In this document: piece after piece, positions 1 through 10,452 of the stretch
How the letters are laid out: every line of letters begins with the position of its first letter
Numbering within the stretch: position 1 is the stretch's first letter
Origin: Erwinia pyrifoliae DSM 12163
Lineage (GTDB): Bacteria > Pseudomonadota > Gammaproteobacteria > Enterobacterales > Enterobacteriaceae
Direction of reading: 5' to 3'
Length of the DNA stretch: 55,252 nucleotides
NCBI RefSeq assembly: GCF_000026985.1
Contig: NC_017390.1
Location: 3,684,441-3,739,692, forward strand
Notes under the pieces: generated by a model
Databases searched by the model: none
What the model was told of the DNA's origin: nothing
What the model saw: the letters and a program-made list of their open reading frames with translations, nothing else
Translations under genes and position numbers: made by a program

Positions 1-173
<173 letters not shown>

Positions 174-221
174 TCACCCTGTGGGAGATGAGCACGGGAT
201 CAATGGTGTAAACCCGAGAAC

Positions 222-2330
222 TTATTTGCCACGGGCTTCGATAACGGCCTGAGCGACGTTGTTCGGCGCTTCAGCGTACTTCAGGAACTCCATAGAGTAT
301 GAAGCGCGGCCCTGAGTCTGTGAACGCAGGTCAGTTGCATAACCAAACATTTCAGACAGTGGTACCTGAGCACGAACGGTCTTACCGGTAGAAGTATCTT
401 CCATACCTTCGATCATGCCGCGACGACGGTTAAGGTCACCGATTACGTCACCCATGTAGTCTTCTGGCGTTTCGACTTCAACCTTCATCACCGGCTCAAG
501 GAGCACAGGTTTTGCTTTACCGAACGCAGATTTAAAGGCCAGGGAAGCAGCCAGTTTAAACGCCAGCTCGGAGGAGTCAACATCATGGTATGAACCGTAA
601 TGCAGACGAACCTTGATATCAACAACCGGGTAGCCAGCCAGAGGGCCGGACTTCAGCTGCTCCTGAATACCTTTATCAACGGCCGGGATGAATTCTTTAG
701 GAATCGAACCACCCACAATGTCGTTGACAAACTCGTAGCCAGGACCGCCAGCTTCCAGAGGCCCCATATCGATCACAACGTGACCGAACTGACCGCGACC
801 ACCAGACTGCTTAGCATGCTTACCTTCAACATCCTTAACGGTCTCACGGATGGTTTCACGGTAGGCTACCTGAGGCTTACCAACGTTGGCTTCAACGTTG
901 AACTCACGTTTCATACGGTCAACCAGGATGTCCAGGTGAAGCTCACCCATACCGGCGATGATAGTCTGACCAGATTCTTCGTCAGTCCACACGCGGAAGG
1001 ATGGGTCTTCTTTCGCCAGACGGCCCAGAGCCAGACCCATTTTTTCCTGATCAGCTTTGGTTTTTGGTTCAACCGCAACGGAGATGACCGGCTCAGGGAA
1101 CTCCATGCGCTCCAGAATGATCACGTTGCTCGGGTCACACAGGGTGTCACCGGTAGTCACGTCTTTCAGACCGATAGCCGCAGCGATGTCGCCTGCGCGA
1201 ACTTCTTTGATCTCTTCACGTTTGTTAGCGTGCATCTGTACGATACGGCCCAGACGCTCACGCTGAGATTTAACCGGATTCATCACGGTGTCACCGGAGT
1301 TAACCACACCAGAGTACACGCGGAAGAAGGTCAGGTTACCGACAAACGGGTCGGTCGCAATTTTGAACGCCAGCGCAGCAAACGGCTCTTTGTCGTCAGA
1401 GTGACGCACGGCCGGAGTGTCTTTACCATCGTCCAGGATACCGTTAATCGCGGTAACGTCAGTGGGTGCCGGCAGGTATTCAATTACCGCATCCAGCATC
1501 GCCTGCACGCCTTTGTTTTTAAAGGCAGAACCACAGGTTACCAGGATAACTTCGTTGTTCAGAACGCGCTGACGCAGAGCACTTTTGATCTCTTCTTCAG
1601 TCAGTTCTTCACCGCCCAGGTATTTCTCCATCAGCTCTTCAGAAGCTTCAGCTGCGGATTCAACCAGGTTCTGGTGCCATTCTTCAGCCAGTTCCTGCAT
1701 ATCAGCTGGGATCTCTTCGTATTCGAAGGTCACACCCTGATCGGCATCGTTCCAGTTGATCGCTTTCATTTTCACCAGGTCAACAACGCCGGTGAATTTC
1801 TCTTCCGCGCCGATTGCCAACTGAATCGGCACCGGGTTAGCCGCCAGGCGAGATTTGATCTGGCTGACCACTTTCAGGAAGTTAGCACCCATACGGTCCA
1901 TTTTGTTAACGAACGCGATACGAGGAACTTTATATTTGTTAGCCTGACGCCATACGGTTTCAGACTGTGGCTGCACGCCACCAACAGCACAGTAAACCAT
2001 CACTGCGCCATCGAGTACACGCATAGAGCGCTCTACTTCGATGGTGAAGTCAACGTGTCCTGGGGTGTCGATAATGTTAACGCGGTGCGGCTCGAACTGC
2101 TTAGCCATACCAGACCAGAAAGCGGTAGTCGCTGCGGAGGTAATGGTAATACCACGCTCCTGCTCCTGCGCCATCCAGTCCATGGTGGCTGCGCCATCAT
2201 GAACTTCACCGATTTTGTGGTTTACACCGGTGTAGAACAAAATACGTTCGGTAGTGGTCGTCTTACCGGCGTCGATGTGTGCGCTGATACCAATGTTACG
2301 GTAGCGCGTTATGGGTGTTGTACGAGCCAT
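222..2330 (-). CDS. fusA: Elongation factor G
   Basis: EF-G is the GTPase that drives translocation of tRNA and mRNA on the ribosome and helps recycle ribosomes. The 702-residue protein starts [20 protein letters not shown]. The P-loop [12 protein letters not shown], the switch region [18 protein letters not shown] and NKMD are all visible, followed by the domain II-V sequence expected of a bacterial EF-G. The open frame extends upstream toward rpsG, but the conserved MARTT start at 2330 is chosen. It sits between rpsG (94-base gap) and tuf in the str operon. A very long open frame on the opposite strand is a codon-bias shadow. Confidence 0.98.
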   Translation of the reverse strand: MARTTPITRYRNIGISAHIDAGKTTTTERILFYTGVNHKIGEVHDGAATMDWMAQEQERGITITSAATTAFWSGMAKQFEPHRVNIIDTPGHVDFTIEVERSMRVLDGAVMVYCAVGGVQPQSETVWRQANKYKVPRIAFVNKMDRMGANFLKVVSQIKSRLAANPVPIQLAIGAEEKFTGVVDLVKMKAINWNDADQGVTFEYEEIPADMQELAEEWHQNLVESAAEASEELMEKYLGGEELTEEEIKSALRQRVLNNEVILVTCGSAFKNKGVQAMLDAVIEYLPAPTDVTAINGILDDGKDTPAVRHSDDKEPFAALAFKIATDPFVGNLTFFRVYSGVVNSGDTVMNPVKSQRERLGRIVQMHANKREEIKEVRAGDIAAAIGLKDVTTGDTLCDPSNVIILERMEFPEPVISVAVEPKTKADQEKMGLALGRLAKEDPSFRVWTDEESGQTIIAGMGELHLDILVDRMKREFNVEANVGKPQVAYRETIRETVKDVEGKHAKQSGGRGQFGHVVIDMGPLEAGGPGYEFVNDIVGGSIPKEFIPAVDKGIQEQLKSGPLAGYPVVDIKVRLHYGSYHDVDSSELAFKLAASLAFKSAFGKAKPVLLEPVMKVEVETPEDYMGDVIGDLNRRRGMIEGMEDTSTGKTVRAQVPLSEMFGYATDLRSQTQGRASYSMEFLKYAEAPNNVAQAVIEARGK

Positions 2331-2370
2331 TTGATTCCTCTGATTCTCGGACGTTCTAAGGCAGTCAAAT

Positions 2371-2403
2371 CCCAGCGGGTTGGCTACTTGAACGCCCGCT
2401 GGG
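2371..2403 (-). other. Hairpin in the rpsG-fusA intercistronic gap
   Basis: CCCAGCGGG (2371-2379) pairs perfectly with CCCGCTGGG (2395-2403), giving a 9-bp stem with a 15-base loop in the gap between rpsG and fusA. No T-run follows on the minus strand, so it is more likely an mRNA processing, stability or spacing element than a terminator. The role is inferred. Confidence 0.5.
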
Positions 2404-2424
2404 TTAATAACAACTACAGAGCTG

Positions 2425-3435
<1,011 letters not shown>

Positions 3436-3441
3436 CGCAGA

Positions 3442-3470
3442 ATTTTAGGGCTGAGCTGAAAAAGAGTCAA
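3442..3470 (-). promoter_or_regulatory. str operon promoter (sigma-70 type)
   Basis: Read on the minus strand, TTGACT (3470-3465) and TAAAAT (3447-3442) are separated by 17 bases, a near-consensus sigma-70 promoter located 76 bases upstream of the rpsL start. The position matches the known str promoter in E. coli. Confidence 0.8.
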
Positions 3471-3492
3471 GAAATAACCAGGATTACCGTCG

Positions 3493-3780
3493 TTACCAGG
3501 CCATTTGTTGCAGATTTCGCACCGTCAGCTGAACAAAGTCAGTATAGCCTATCACCGTCACCCTGGATGAAATTTGAGCAAGAAGTCCACGCGCCTCGAG
3601 ATCTTCTTTCAGCGCATACAGGTTAATAGGTGCCTTCAGCAGCGCTTCAAGGGCCACGCTACCTTCCAGTGCGGCAATGACCCCATCCTGTAATAGCAAA
3701 ACGTCATCCCCCGCAGCCAGCAGACGTAATATGGCGGGGAGATCGCATCGAAATGGTGATGTCATCAAGGTATGCAGCAT
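3493..3780 (-). CDS. tusB: Sulfurtransferase complex subunit TusB (DsrH family)
   Basis: TusB is one of three small subunits of the TusBCD hexamer that relays persulfide sulfur from TusA to TusE for 2-thiolation of the wobble uridine in tRNA by MnmA. The 95-residue protein, starting MLHTLMTSPFRCDLPAILRL, has the length and DsrH-like pattern (DDVLLLQDGVIAAL) of the family; it has no catalytic cysteine in the TusD position, as expected. It is last in yheO-tusD-tusC-tusB, 7 bases after tusC, just before the str operon. Confidence 0.93.
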   Translation of the reverse strand: MLHTLMTSPFRCDLPAILRLLAAGDDVLLLQDGVIAALEGSVALEALLKAPINLYALKEDLEARGLLAQISSRVTVIGYTDFVQLTVRNLQQMAW

Positions 3781-3787
3781 GGTTTCC

Positions 3788-4147
3788 TCAGAAGGTCATC
3801 ACCCGGTCATAGTCATTCAACGTTATGCGCAGCGCCTGCGGAGACAGCACTTCGGCCTCCAGTACGCGTGGCGCCTCGGCGGCAATACCCCGCTCGGCAA
3901 GCGATGCTGCGCAGATATAACAACGCTCAACGTCATACAGAGGTAAAACGCCAAAGGTGGCGATGTAGTTGCGCGCCAGGATGCGCTGAGGATCTTGCCC
4001 GAGGGTTAATTGCAGCACGCCATCACTGACAAAAAACAGGGCGATCTCATCACTCAGTGCCGATGTTGCCAGCACGGCATCCAGACCTTCACGCCCGGCG
4101 CTGGAGCCATGTGGCCCCTGAGTGAAAACAAAAGCGACAGATGTCAT
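3788..4147 (-). CDS. tusC: Sulfurtransferase complex subunit TusC (DsrF family)
   Basis: TusC is the DsrF-like subunit of the TusBCD sulfur relay complex in tRNA 2-thiouridine synthesis. The 119-residue protein contains [20 protein letters not shown] at its N-terminus and [10 protein letters not shown], both typical of DsrF/DsrE folds. Its ATG overlaps the TGA of tusD by one base (4147), indicating translational coupling in the tus operon. Confidence 0.93.
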   Translation of the reverse strand: MTSVAFVFTQGPHGSSAGREGLDAVLATSALSDEIALFFVSDGVLQLTLGQDPQRILARNYIATFGVLPLYDVERCYICAASLAERGIAAEAPRVLEAEVLSPQALRITLNDYDRVMTF

Positions 4148-4533
4148 CAGAATTGTACCAAGCGATCGCAGCTGAGCGCAGCCTCAGCCAGCGCGCCCAA
4201 TCCGGTAAACTGAAAACCCCTGGCAAGATTAGCCGCTGCCAGCCCCAGATTCGCCGCCTCCTGCTCATCGCTCACGCCGCGACGTAACGCCGCAGCAACG
4301 CATATATTGAGCGCCACACCGTGCTGCTGATGCAATTGCTGCCAGTTTCGGGTCAGGTCGACCTCATCACTGGCGGGAGCATTCAGCTCACTGGCATTGA
4401 GTACGCCCTCACGATAAAAGAAGACGCTTTCCAGAGTATACCCTTGTGCCAGCAGTTCACGGGCAAACAGCCAGGCGCTGCTGGCATGCTGCGTACCAAA
4501 GGCGGGGCCGGTCACCATCAGGCAAAAACGCAT
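4147..4533 (-). CDS. tusD: Sulfurtransferase TusD (DsrE family)
   Basis: TusD is the catalytic DsrE-like subunit that receives persulfide sulfur from TusA and passes it to TusE. The 128-residue protein starts [20 protein letters not shown]; the persulfide-forming cysteine is in the segment [15 protein letters not shown] near residue 78, the family position. Its start overlaps the last base of yheO, and its stop overlaps the tusC start, so yheO-tusDCB is a tightly coupled operon. Confidence 0.94.
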   Translation of the reverse strand: MRFCLMVTGPAFGTQHASSAWLFARELLAQGYTLESVFFYREGVLNASELNAPASDEVDLTRNWQQLHQQHGVALNICVAAALRRGVSDEQEAANLGLAAANLARGFQFTGLGALAEAALSCDRLVQF

Positions 4534-5255
4534 TACTTATACTGCCCATGAAAGTCATCATTTTTAAACTGGCGGATATAGAGATACACCGTGTGTTTAG
4601 AAATATTGAGACGGTCAGCAACCTGATTGATCGCATCTTTGATATCAAAAATGCCTTTCTCGTAAAGATTAAGAACAATTTGGCGATTCTTGGCGTTGTT
4701 AGACACGTTACGATCCGCGCTCACTTCTTCAATGGTAAATTCCAGCGTTTGCATCACCAGGTCTTCTACCGAGGAAGCGAAGTTGACCGCAGAAGCGACT
4801 TCCTGAATTTCCGGGGGCATAAAAGTGGCCATGATCTGGGAAAAAGGCACATCGAGGTTCATATTGATACACAGCAGGCCAATCACCCGTCTGCCGCGAT
4901 TGCGAATGGCGATAGTCACAGACTTCATCAGCACGCCGCTTTTCGCACGGGTGAAGTAGGCTCTCGAAACGTTACTGTCCGCACCAGCCATATCATGCAG
5001 CATACGCAAAGCCAGATCGGTAATCGGTGAGCCGATTTTACGGCCAGTGTGTTCACCGTTAGCAATACGTACCGCAGAACACTTGAGGTCTTCCAGCGAG
5101 TGCAGGACGATTTCACAGTGCGAACCAATCAGCATGGCAAGACCATCGACAACGGCTTCGTAGGATTTAAGGATTTCAAAATCGACGGGCATGAACGGGT
5201 GCTGCTCCAGCAGCTCAGACTCCGCCATATCTCCGGAAAGAAGTGAATTAGACAT
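4533..5255 (-). CDS. yheO: YheO-type PAS/HTH transcriptional regulator
   Basis: YheO-family regulators have an N-terminal PAS-like domain and a C-terminal helix-turn-helix. In this 240-residue protein the N-terminal domain includes [20 protein letters not shown] and [18 protein letters not shown], and the C-terminus carries [20 protein letters not shown], a clear HTH. ATG at 5255 is chosen because the E. coli protein starts at the equivalent place; an in-frame ATG farther upstream adds a non-conserved extension. It leads the yheO-tusDCB operon. Family members regulate metabolism in several bacteria; the target here is unknown. Confidence 0.92.
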   Translation of the reverse strand: MSNSLLSGDMAESELLEQHPFMPVDFEILKSYEAVVDGLAMLIGSHCEIVLHSLEDLKCSAVRIANGEHTGRKIGSPITDLALRMLHDMAGADSNVSRAYFTRAKSGVLMKSVTIAIRNRGRRVIGLLCINMNLDVPFSQIMATFMPPEIQEVASAVNFASSVEDLVMQTLEFTIEEVSADRNVSNNAKNRQIVLNLYEKGIFDIKDAINQVADRLNISKHTVYLYIRQFKNDDFHGQYK

Positions 5256-5427
5256 GAACGACACCACCCTTTGACAAGAGCCTGTCACGAGGCGCCAGAC
5301 CAGACTCATTATGATTAAAATGCACGTCGGGCAGTTTAGCAAATAACGGAAAAGCATGTATGACCTTTGTATGGAAATACGGCTTAACGCATAAAAGTGG
5401 GGTAATCAGAGAGAAAGAACGGGGAAC

Positions 5428-5451
5428 AAAACCGCCACCCACAGGTGGCGG
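5428..5451 (-). terminator. Rho-independent terminator of fkpA
   Basis: CCGCCACC (5432-5439) pairs with GGTGGCGG (5444-5451) around a four-base loop; on the minus strand the stem is followed by TTTTGTT. It lies 9 bases past the fkpA stop codon. Confidence 0.88.
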
Positions 5452-5459
5452 TAGTGAAA

Positions 5460-6302
5460 TTATTTCTTCGCTTTCGCGTCGCCAGCGGCAGGTGCTGGTG
5501 CAGCCGGTTGTGCGTTGGTATCATTTTTAGCGGCTGGTTTGATATCCAGCAGCTCCACATCAAATACCAGAGTGGAGTTAACCGGGATCCCCGGAACGCC
5601 GTTTTTACCGTAAGCCAGGTTTGGTGGGATCACCAGCTTGATCTTGCCACCTTTCTTAACGTGCTTCAGACCTTCAGTCCAGCCCGGAATAACACCGTCC
5701 AGACGGAACGACAGCGGCTCGCCACGGGTATAAGAGTTATCAAACTCTTTACCGTCAATCAGGGTGCCTTTGTAATTAACGACGACAGTGTCACTGTCTT
5801 TCGGCACACCACCCGTACCTTCCTTCTCTACCTGGTAAAGCAGGCCGGTTTCCGTTTTCTTCACGCCTTTCTCTTTGGCGAATTTGGCCGCATAAGCTTC
5901 ACCTTTGCTGGCGTTTTCCGTCGCGTCTTTTTCCATCTTCGCCTGGGCAGCCCCTTTCACACGCGCTTCAAACGACTGCAGCGTTTGCTCAACTTCCTTG
6001 TCAGAAAGCTTGCTTTTGCCAGCAAACGCATCCTGAACACCAACAATAAGCTGAGATTTATCCAGAGTAATTCCCAGTTTCTCCTGTTCCTTCAGGGAGT
6101 TCTCCATATAGCGCCCCAGAGATGCACCCAGAGCGTAAGCAGATTGCTGATTATCATCTTTAAATGCGGCATTTTTCGGAGCCTGCTGCGGTGCTGCTGC
6201 AGACTGTGCCGGAGCGGTGGCTTCTGCAGCCATTGCCAGCGGAGCATTAAGCGCAACGGCCATCGTGGTAGCTAACAATGTGACTTTAAACAGTGATTTC
6301 AT
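5460..6302 (-). CDS. fkpA: FKBP-type peptidyl-prolyl isomerase FkpA (periplasmic)
   Basis: FkpA is a periplasmic proline isomerase and chaperone of the envelope stress response. The 280-residue protein has a signal peptide MKSLFKVTLLATTMAVALNA ending near PLAMAAEA, an alpha-helical N-terminal dimerisation domain (about residues 40-140) and a C-terminal FKBP domain with VVVNYKGTLIDGKEFDNS and FRLDGVIPGWTEGL. The tail is Ala/Pro/Lys rich. ATG at 6302 is chosen over one four codons upstream, as in E. coli. It is monocistronic, with its own terminator and a possible sigma-E promoter. Confidence 0.96.
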   Translation of the reverse strand: MKSLFKVTLLATTMAVALNAPLAMAAEATAPAQSAAAPQQAPKNAAFKDDNQQSAYALGASLGRYMENSLKEQEKLGITLDKSQLIVGVQDAFAGKSKLSDKEVEQTLQSFEARVKGAAQAKMEKDATENASKGEAYAAKFAKEKGVKKTETGLLYQVEKEGTGGVPKDSDTVVVNYKGTLIDGKEFDNSYTRGEPLSFRLDGVIPGWTEGLKHVKKGGKIKLVIPPNLAYGKNGVPGIPVNSTLVFDVELLDIKPAAKNDTNAQPAAPAPAAGDAKAKK

Positions 6303-6418
6303 CCATTTCTCCAAAACCGAAGCGTCTCACCCCGGAAATCGTGTGCAGACCTGCGGCCGATAATATAAACAGGTGCGAGATGACAAAACAATCTCGCTAT
6401 AAAAACGCCAGGTTAACC

Positions 6419-6446
6419 TCCGACCGCGATAGGTCCCGAAAGTTTC
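6419..6446 (-). promoter_or_regulatory. Possible sigma-E promoter of fkpA
   Basis: On the minus strand GAAACTT (6446-6440) is followed after 15 bases by GTCGGA (6424-6419). This resembles the sigma-E pattern GGAACTT-N15/16-GTCTGA. fkpA is a known sigma-E regulon member in E. coli. It lies about 117 bases before the start codon. The match is imperfect. Confidence 0.45.
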
Positions 6447-6593
6447 ACCACCATGGATGGTGCCAGCCATACGCTTTTTCAACCTCTGCCGATAAATCTA
6501 AATCATATCACCTACTTTCGCCTGCCATTTACCGCTAGAATCAGACAAATCACACCGTTTGGCGCTGAACGGGCAGTAACAAGAGGAAACAAA

Positions 6594-6812
6594 ATGCAAC
6601 ATACGCAGTGGGAAGAAAGGCTGGAGATGCTGGAGAGCAAACTGGCCTTTCAGGAACACACTATTGAGGAGCTGAATCTGACGATAGTACAACATGAACT
6701 GGACATGGCACGTCTGCGCGAACAGATGCGTCTGCTGACCGATAAGTTGAAAGCCGCCGCGCCGTCGATGATCGCTTCCCAGTCGGAAGAGACTCCACCA
6801 CCGCATTACTGA
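6594..6812 (+). CDS. slyX: SlyX family protein
   Basis: This is a 72-residue protein starting [20 protein letters not shown]; it is almost entirely coiled coil and ends [11 protein letters not shown], the signature SlyX tail. The function of SlyX is not established; it is named from its position beside slyD. ATG at 6594 follows AAGAGGAAAC, a good ribosome-binding site. It is divergent from fkpA and convergent with slyD. Confidence 0.94.
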   Translation: MQHTQWEERLEMLESKLAFQEHTIEELNLTIVQHELDMARLREQMRLLTDKLKAAAPSMIASQSEETPPPHY

Positions 6813-6955
6813 CACAGTATCTGTGCCGGGTCGCCAGCAGGCACTGCATCTGTATACCTTCATCAGACCTCGTAACTCTTGCAAACCGCTCTTGCTGTGG
6901 TGTGGGTGGTTTTAACATGGCAGTCAGTCGTTAATTGCACTGCCCTGATTAGATC

Positions 6956-6983
6956 AAAGTCCTGGTCTTACGACCAGGACTTT
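6956..6983. terminator. Perfect 12-bp hairpin between slyX and slyD
   Basis: AAAGTCCTGGTC (6956-6967) pairs perfectly with GACCAGGACTTT (6972-6983) around a four-base loop. The symmetric A and T flanks mean it can serve as a terminator on either strand of the convergent slyX-slyD gap. Confidence 0.65.
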
Positions 6984-6993
6984 GTCAGCAATC

Positions 6994-7017
6994 TAAGGCC
7001 ACCCGGAGGTGGCCTTA
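6994..7017. terminator. Second hairpin, probable slyD terminator
   Basis: TAAGGCCACC (6994-7003) pairs with GGTGGCCTTA (7008-7017) around a CGGA loop. It lies 19 bases past the slyD stop codon and only 10 bases from the preceding hairpin, so two stems stand in tandem between the convergent genes. Confidence 0.7.
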
Positions 7018-7035
7018 TCTATCTTTAGCAAGATA

Positions 7036-7578
7036 TCAGTGGCTGCAACCGCACCCGCCAGTACCACAACCACCCTGTCCGTGCTCATGATCGTGATCGT
7101 GGTGATGGTCGTTCTCGCCGTGAACATGGCCGTGGGCCAGCTCTTCTTCGGTAGCTTCACGGATGCCCATCACTTCCACGTTGAAGTTCAGGTTTTGTCC
7201 TGCCAGCATGTGGTTACCATCAACCACAACGTGCTCATCTTCCACTTCAGTAATTTCAACCGGCACCGGCCCCTGATCGGTCTCGGCCAGGAAGCGCATG
7301 CCAACCTGCAGTTCGTCGACGCCCATAAAGACGTCTTTAGGTACACGCTGAACCAAGTTGTCATCGTAAGGGCCGTAGGCGTCGTTTGCAGCGATATTCA
7401 CATCAAATTTGTCGCCGACCGCATGATCTTCCAGCGCTTTTTCCAGCCCGGAAATCAGGGAACCATGACCGTGCAGGTAGTCGAGCGGTGCACTGACCGG
7501 AGACTCATCAACCAACATACCGTCTTCTGTACGCACCTGGTATGCCAGGCTGACCACGAGGTCTTTTGCTACTTTCAT
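7036..7578 (-). CDS. slyD: FKBP-type prolyl isomerase and metallochaperone SlyD
   Basis: SlyD is a cytoplasmic proline isomerase with an inserted flap (IF) chaperone domain; it delivers nickel for hydrogenase maturation and is the host factor for phiX174 E lysis. The 180-residue protein has the FKBP half (VSLAYQVRTEDGMLVDESPV; LDYLHGHGSLISGLEKALE), the IF domain (about 70-130), and a metal-binding C-terminus rich in His and Cys (HHHDHDHEHGQGGCGTGGCG). It is convergent with slyX. Confidence 0.97.
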   Translation of the reverse strand: MKVAKDLVVSLAYQVRTEDGMLVDESPVSAPLDYLHGHGSLISGLEKALEDHAVGDKFDVNIAANDAYGPYDDNLVQRVPKDVFMGVDELQVGMRFLAETDQGPVPVEITEVEDEHVVVDGNHMLAGQNLNFNVEVMGIREATEEELAHGHVHGENDHHHDHDHEHGQGGCGTGGCGCSH

Positions 7579-7717
7579 GATTACTCCTAACCGTTGAGAG
7601 CTTGAGCACTGAATTTATTGGCTGTATTAAGTCAGCCTACAGGCTCTAAGTGGCACCGATTGTAGCGAATTTCAACACATCTGTACGCTACAGCGTAAAA
7701 AAAGCTGCGTTTTAACG

Positions 7718-7912
7718 CTACTCAGGATGAAAAATGCCAATCACCTGCTCATGGCTGCGCACCTGCTCACGCGCCTGTTTATCGGCTTCTCTCATCTGGT
7801 GACCGCACTTAACGCACTCGACCACATCGACATTATTTTCCCGCCACAGGGCGAGGGTATCTTTTGCCTGGCACTGCGGACAGACAGCGCCAGCGATAAA
7901 ACGTTTACGCAT
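7718..7912 (-). CDS. yheV: YheV family putative zinc ribbon protein
   Basis: This is a 64-residue cytoplasmic protein with one zinc ribbon: CPQCQAKDT near residue 11 and CVKCGHQM near residue 33 supply four cysteines. The function is unknown. It lies 56 bases downstream of kefB on the same strand, the same position as in E. coli, and is likely co-transcribed with kefG-kefB. Confidence 0.9.
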   Translation of the reverse strand: MRKRFIAGAVCPQCQAKDTLALWRENNVDVVECVKCGHQMREADKQAREQVRSHEQVIGIFHPE

Positions 7913-7968
7913 AATGGTTCCAGATTACGGCTCGGGCGAGTGACACACGCTGCCGTCCGTGTAGTGAA

Positions 7969-9774
7969 TTAATCAGCCTCATCCCAGCCGTCAAACTGGC
8001 GCTTCTCGTGACGCAGTTCTGCCTGGAAGATATCCTCCAGCTCGCGGCGCGCCTCTTTGACGCGCGAAATTTGCTGGCTGTCGCCATGATTTGGCATCAG
8101 CTCACGCAGCATACGCATATCCAGACGACGGAAATGCTGCTGGGCGCGGAACGCCTGATGGGGATGCATGCCCAGCGACATTAACGTTTTGCGCCCCAGC
8201 TCAAGAGCGCTGCTAAAGGTTTCGCGTGAGAACTGGGTTACGCCTGCCTGTAACAGTTCGTGTGCCTCTACGCGGCCACGGGCGCGCGCCAGAATTTGCA
8301 GATGTGGGAAATGCTGCTGGCACAGGTGGACGATGCTCATCGCATCTTCCGGGCCGTTACAGGCGATCACCAGCGACTGGGCGGTTTCTGCCCCCGCCGC
8401 GCGCAATAATTCCAGCTGCGTCGCATCGCCGTAATAAACCTTATAACCGTATCTGCGCATCAGGCTGACCGCACTGATATCACGCTCCAGCACCGTAATG
8501 CGCCTTTCATTGGCCATCAGCAGGCGGGCCACCACCTGGCCGAAACGACCAAATCCGACCACGATCACCTGCGGCTTGTCGTCTTCAACAAACGGCTTTT
8601 CCTGGCTGTCATCCACCTCGTTGAAGCGGTGTTTAAGGATGTTGTCCACGCCCTTCATCAGTAGCGGCGTGGTCATCATCGACAGCGTAACCGTGACCAG
8701 CAGCAGCGGCATCTGGTCGCCGCTAAACAAGCTGGCAGAAGATGCCGCCGAGAACAGCACGAAGGCGAATTCCCCCCCCTGACTGAGCACGCCGGAAAAT
8801 TGCAGGCGTTCCGAGCTGCGTAAGCCGTAAATACGCGCTAACAGATACAGCACGGCGGTTTTCACCGCCACCAGCAGCACCACGCCAATCAGTATTTCAA
8901 TAATATGGGTATAGAGCACGCCAAGATTCAGCGCCATACCAACCGAAATGAAGAACAGCCCGAGCAGCAAGCCTTTAAACGGGTCGATGGCAACTTCCAG
9001 CTCGTGGCGATATTCACTTTCCGCCAGCAAAATACCGGCGATAAAGGTGCCCAGCGCCATAGACAGCCCGAGAGCGTCCATAAACAGCGCGGAGCCTAAG
9101 ACCAGCAGCAGCGCGGCGGCGGTAAACACTTCGCGCACGCCGGAAGCGGCGATGAAACGGAAAATCGGCCGCAGCAGATAACGGCCACCAACCAGCATGC
9201 CGGCGAACGCCAGCACCTTCATGCCCAGTTTCATCCAGTCGATATGCCCGCTGTCGCTGCCCGCCAGCAGCGGCACCAGCGCCAGCGCCGGGATCACCGC
9301 CAGATCCTGGAACAGCAGCACCGAGAAGCCCAGCTGGCCGGACTCATTACGGTTCATCGCCTTGTCGCGCATCAGCTGCAGGGCCATCGCCGTCGAGGAC
9401 ATCGCCAGGCCAATCCCGCCAATGATCGCCGCCTGCCAGGAAAAATCAGTCAGCCATAACAACCCGCCCAGCACGGCAGCGCTGAGCAGCACCTGGGCGG
9501 CACCCACACCGAAAATCGAACGCCGCAGCTCCCACAGCTTCGAAGGCTTCAGCTCCAGGCCGATGATAAACATCAGGAACACCACGCCCAGCTCGGAAAA
9601 GTGCAGGATCTCCTGCACGTCGCTGATAAACCCTAAGCCCCAGGGGCCGATGACGATACCCGCCAGCAGATAGCCCAATACCGCCCCAATGCCGAGGCGA
9701 GCGGCAATCGGCACCGCGATCACCGCCGCGAAAAGATACAGAATGCCCGCAGTGAGGAGGCTTTGTCCTTCCAT
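7969..9774 (-). CDS. kefB: Glutathione-regulated potassium-efflux antiporter KefB
   Basis: KefB is an inner-membrane K+/H+ antiporter of the CPA2 family, held shut by glutathione and opened by glutathione adducts of electrophiles; the efflux acidifies the cytoplasm and protects DNA. The 601-residue protein has about twelve membrane segments in residues 1-385, then a cytosolic KTN/RCK domain starting [17 protein letters not shown], a Rossmann GxGxxG nucleotide site. The stop of kefG and the start of kefB are directly adjacent. A run of eight G residues on the coding strand (8772-8779) lies within the SQGGEFAF codons. Confidence 0.96.
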   Translation of the reverse strand: MEGQSLLTAGILYLFAAVIAVPIAARLGIGAVLGYLLAGIVIGPWGLGFISDVQEILHFSELGVVFLMFIIGLELKPSKLWELRRSIFGVGAAQVLLSAAVLGGLLWLTDFSWQAAIIGGIGLAMSSTAMALQLMRDKAMNRNESGQLGFSVLLFQDLAVIPALALVPLLAGSDSGHIDWMKLGMKVLAFAGMLVGGRYLLRPIFRFIAASGVREVFTAAALLLVLGSALFMDALGLSMALGTFIAGILLAESEYRHELEVAIDPFKGLLLGLFFISVGMALNLGVLYTHIIEILIGVVLLVAVKTAVLYLLARIYGLRSSERLQFSGVLSQGGEFAFVLFSAASSASLFSGDQMPLLLVTVTLSMMTTPLLMKGVDNILKHRFNEVDDSQEKPFVEDDKPQVIVVGFGRFGQVVARLLMANERRITVLERDISAVSLMRRYGYKVYYGDATQLELLRAAGAETAQSLVIACNGPEDAMSIVHLCQQHFPHLQILARARGRVEAHELLQAGVTQFSRETFSSALELGRKTLMSLGMHPHQAFRAQQHFRRLDMRMLRELMPNHGDSQQISRVKEARRELEDIFQAELRHEKRQFDGWDEAD

Positions 9775-10326
9775 CTAAACGCCCCCATGTGGTAACGGAT
9801 TTGCCAACCAGTCGCCATAGGCACGGGCATAATTTTTCATCGTTTCAGCGCTCTGACGCCGCGCCCAGTATATAATCATTGGTGTCATCCAGTGCATACG
9901 GCACATCTGCGCCGTCAGCTCAAAAGGCCGCATAATCTCCGACATCGGATAACGGTTCAGCCCTTCCTGATGGTAAGCCGCTTCCGGTTCTCCGGTGGTG
10001 ATCACGCTGCGCCAGTATTTTCCTTCCAGCTCGTTACCGCCCGGTCCGCTGGCGAAGCCCCGCGACAGCACGCGGTCCAGCCACTCTTTGAGCAACGCGG
10101 GACAACTGTAGGTATAAAGTGGATGTTGAAACACGATAATTTGATGTTCACGCAGCAGCTGCTGCTCATGGCGAATATCGATAAAAAAATCCGGATAGTG
10201 TGCGTACAGGTCATGCACCGTCACATGTTGAGCATGGCGTGCCGGCTGTAGCAAAACGCGATTGGCAATCGAATCCTGAGACTCCGGATGGGCATACAAC
10301 AGCAGGACTTTAGGCGGCTGCGACAT
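9775..10326 (-). CDS. kefG: KefB ancillary protein KefG (NAD(P)H quinone oxidoreductase family)
   Basis: KefG is a flavodoxin-fold protein needed for full KefB activity; relatives bind FMN and reduce quinones. The 183-residue protein starts [20 protein letters not shown], with the FMN phosphate loop (HPESQDS), and has [20 protein letters not shown], the conserved active-site segment. It is immediately upstream of kefB with no gap, forming a transporter-ancillary operon, and is divergent from yheS. Confidence 0.95.
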   Translation of the reverse strand: MSQPPKVLLLYAHPESQDSIANRVLLQPARHAQHVTVHDLYAHYPDFFIDIRHEQQLLREHQIIVFQHPLYTYSCPALLKEWLDRVLSRGFASGPGGNELEGKYWRSVITTGEPEAAYHQEGLNRYPMSEIMRPFELTAQMCRMHWMTPMIIYWARRQSAETMKNYARAYGDWLANPLPHGGV

Positions 10327-10452
10327 TCATTCCCCTCCAAATCGTCGTCATGGCGGATTATTTCCGCTAACATGCTTGACGCACCGGAACAATGGATTCC
10401 GTAAAACTGATTGTGATGGCTTAATTTAACATACTCTCAACTGACGGCGCTT

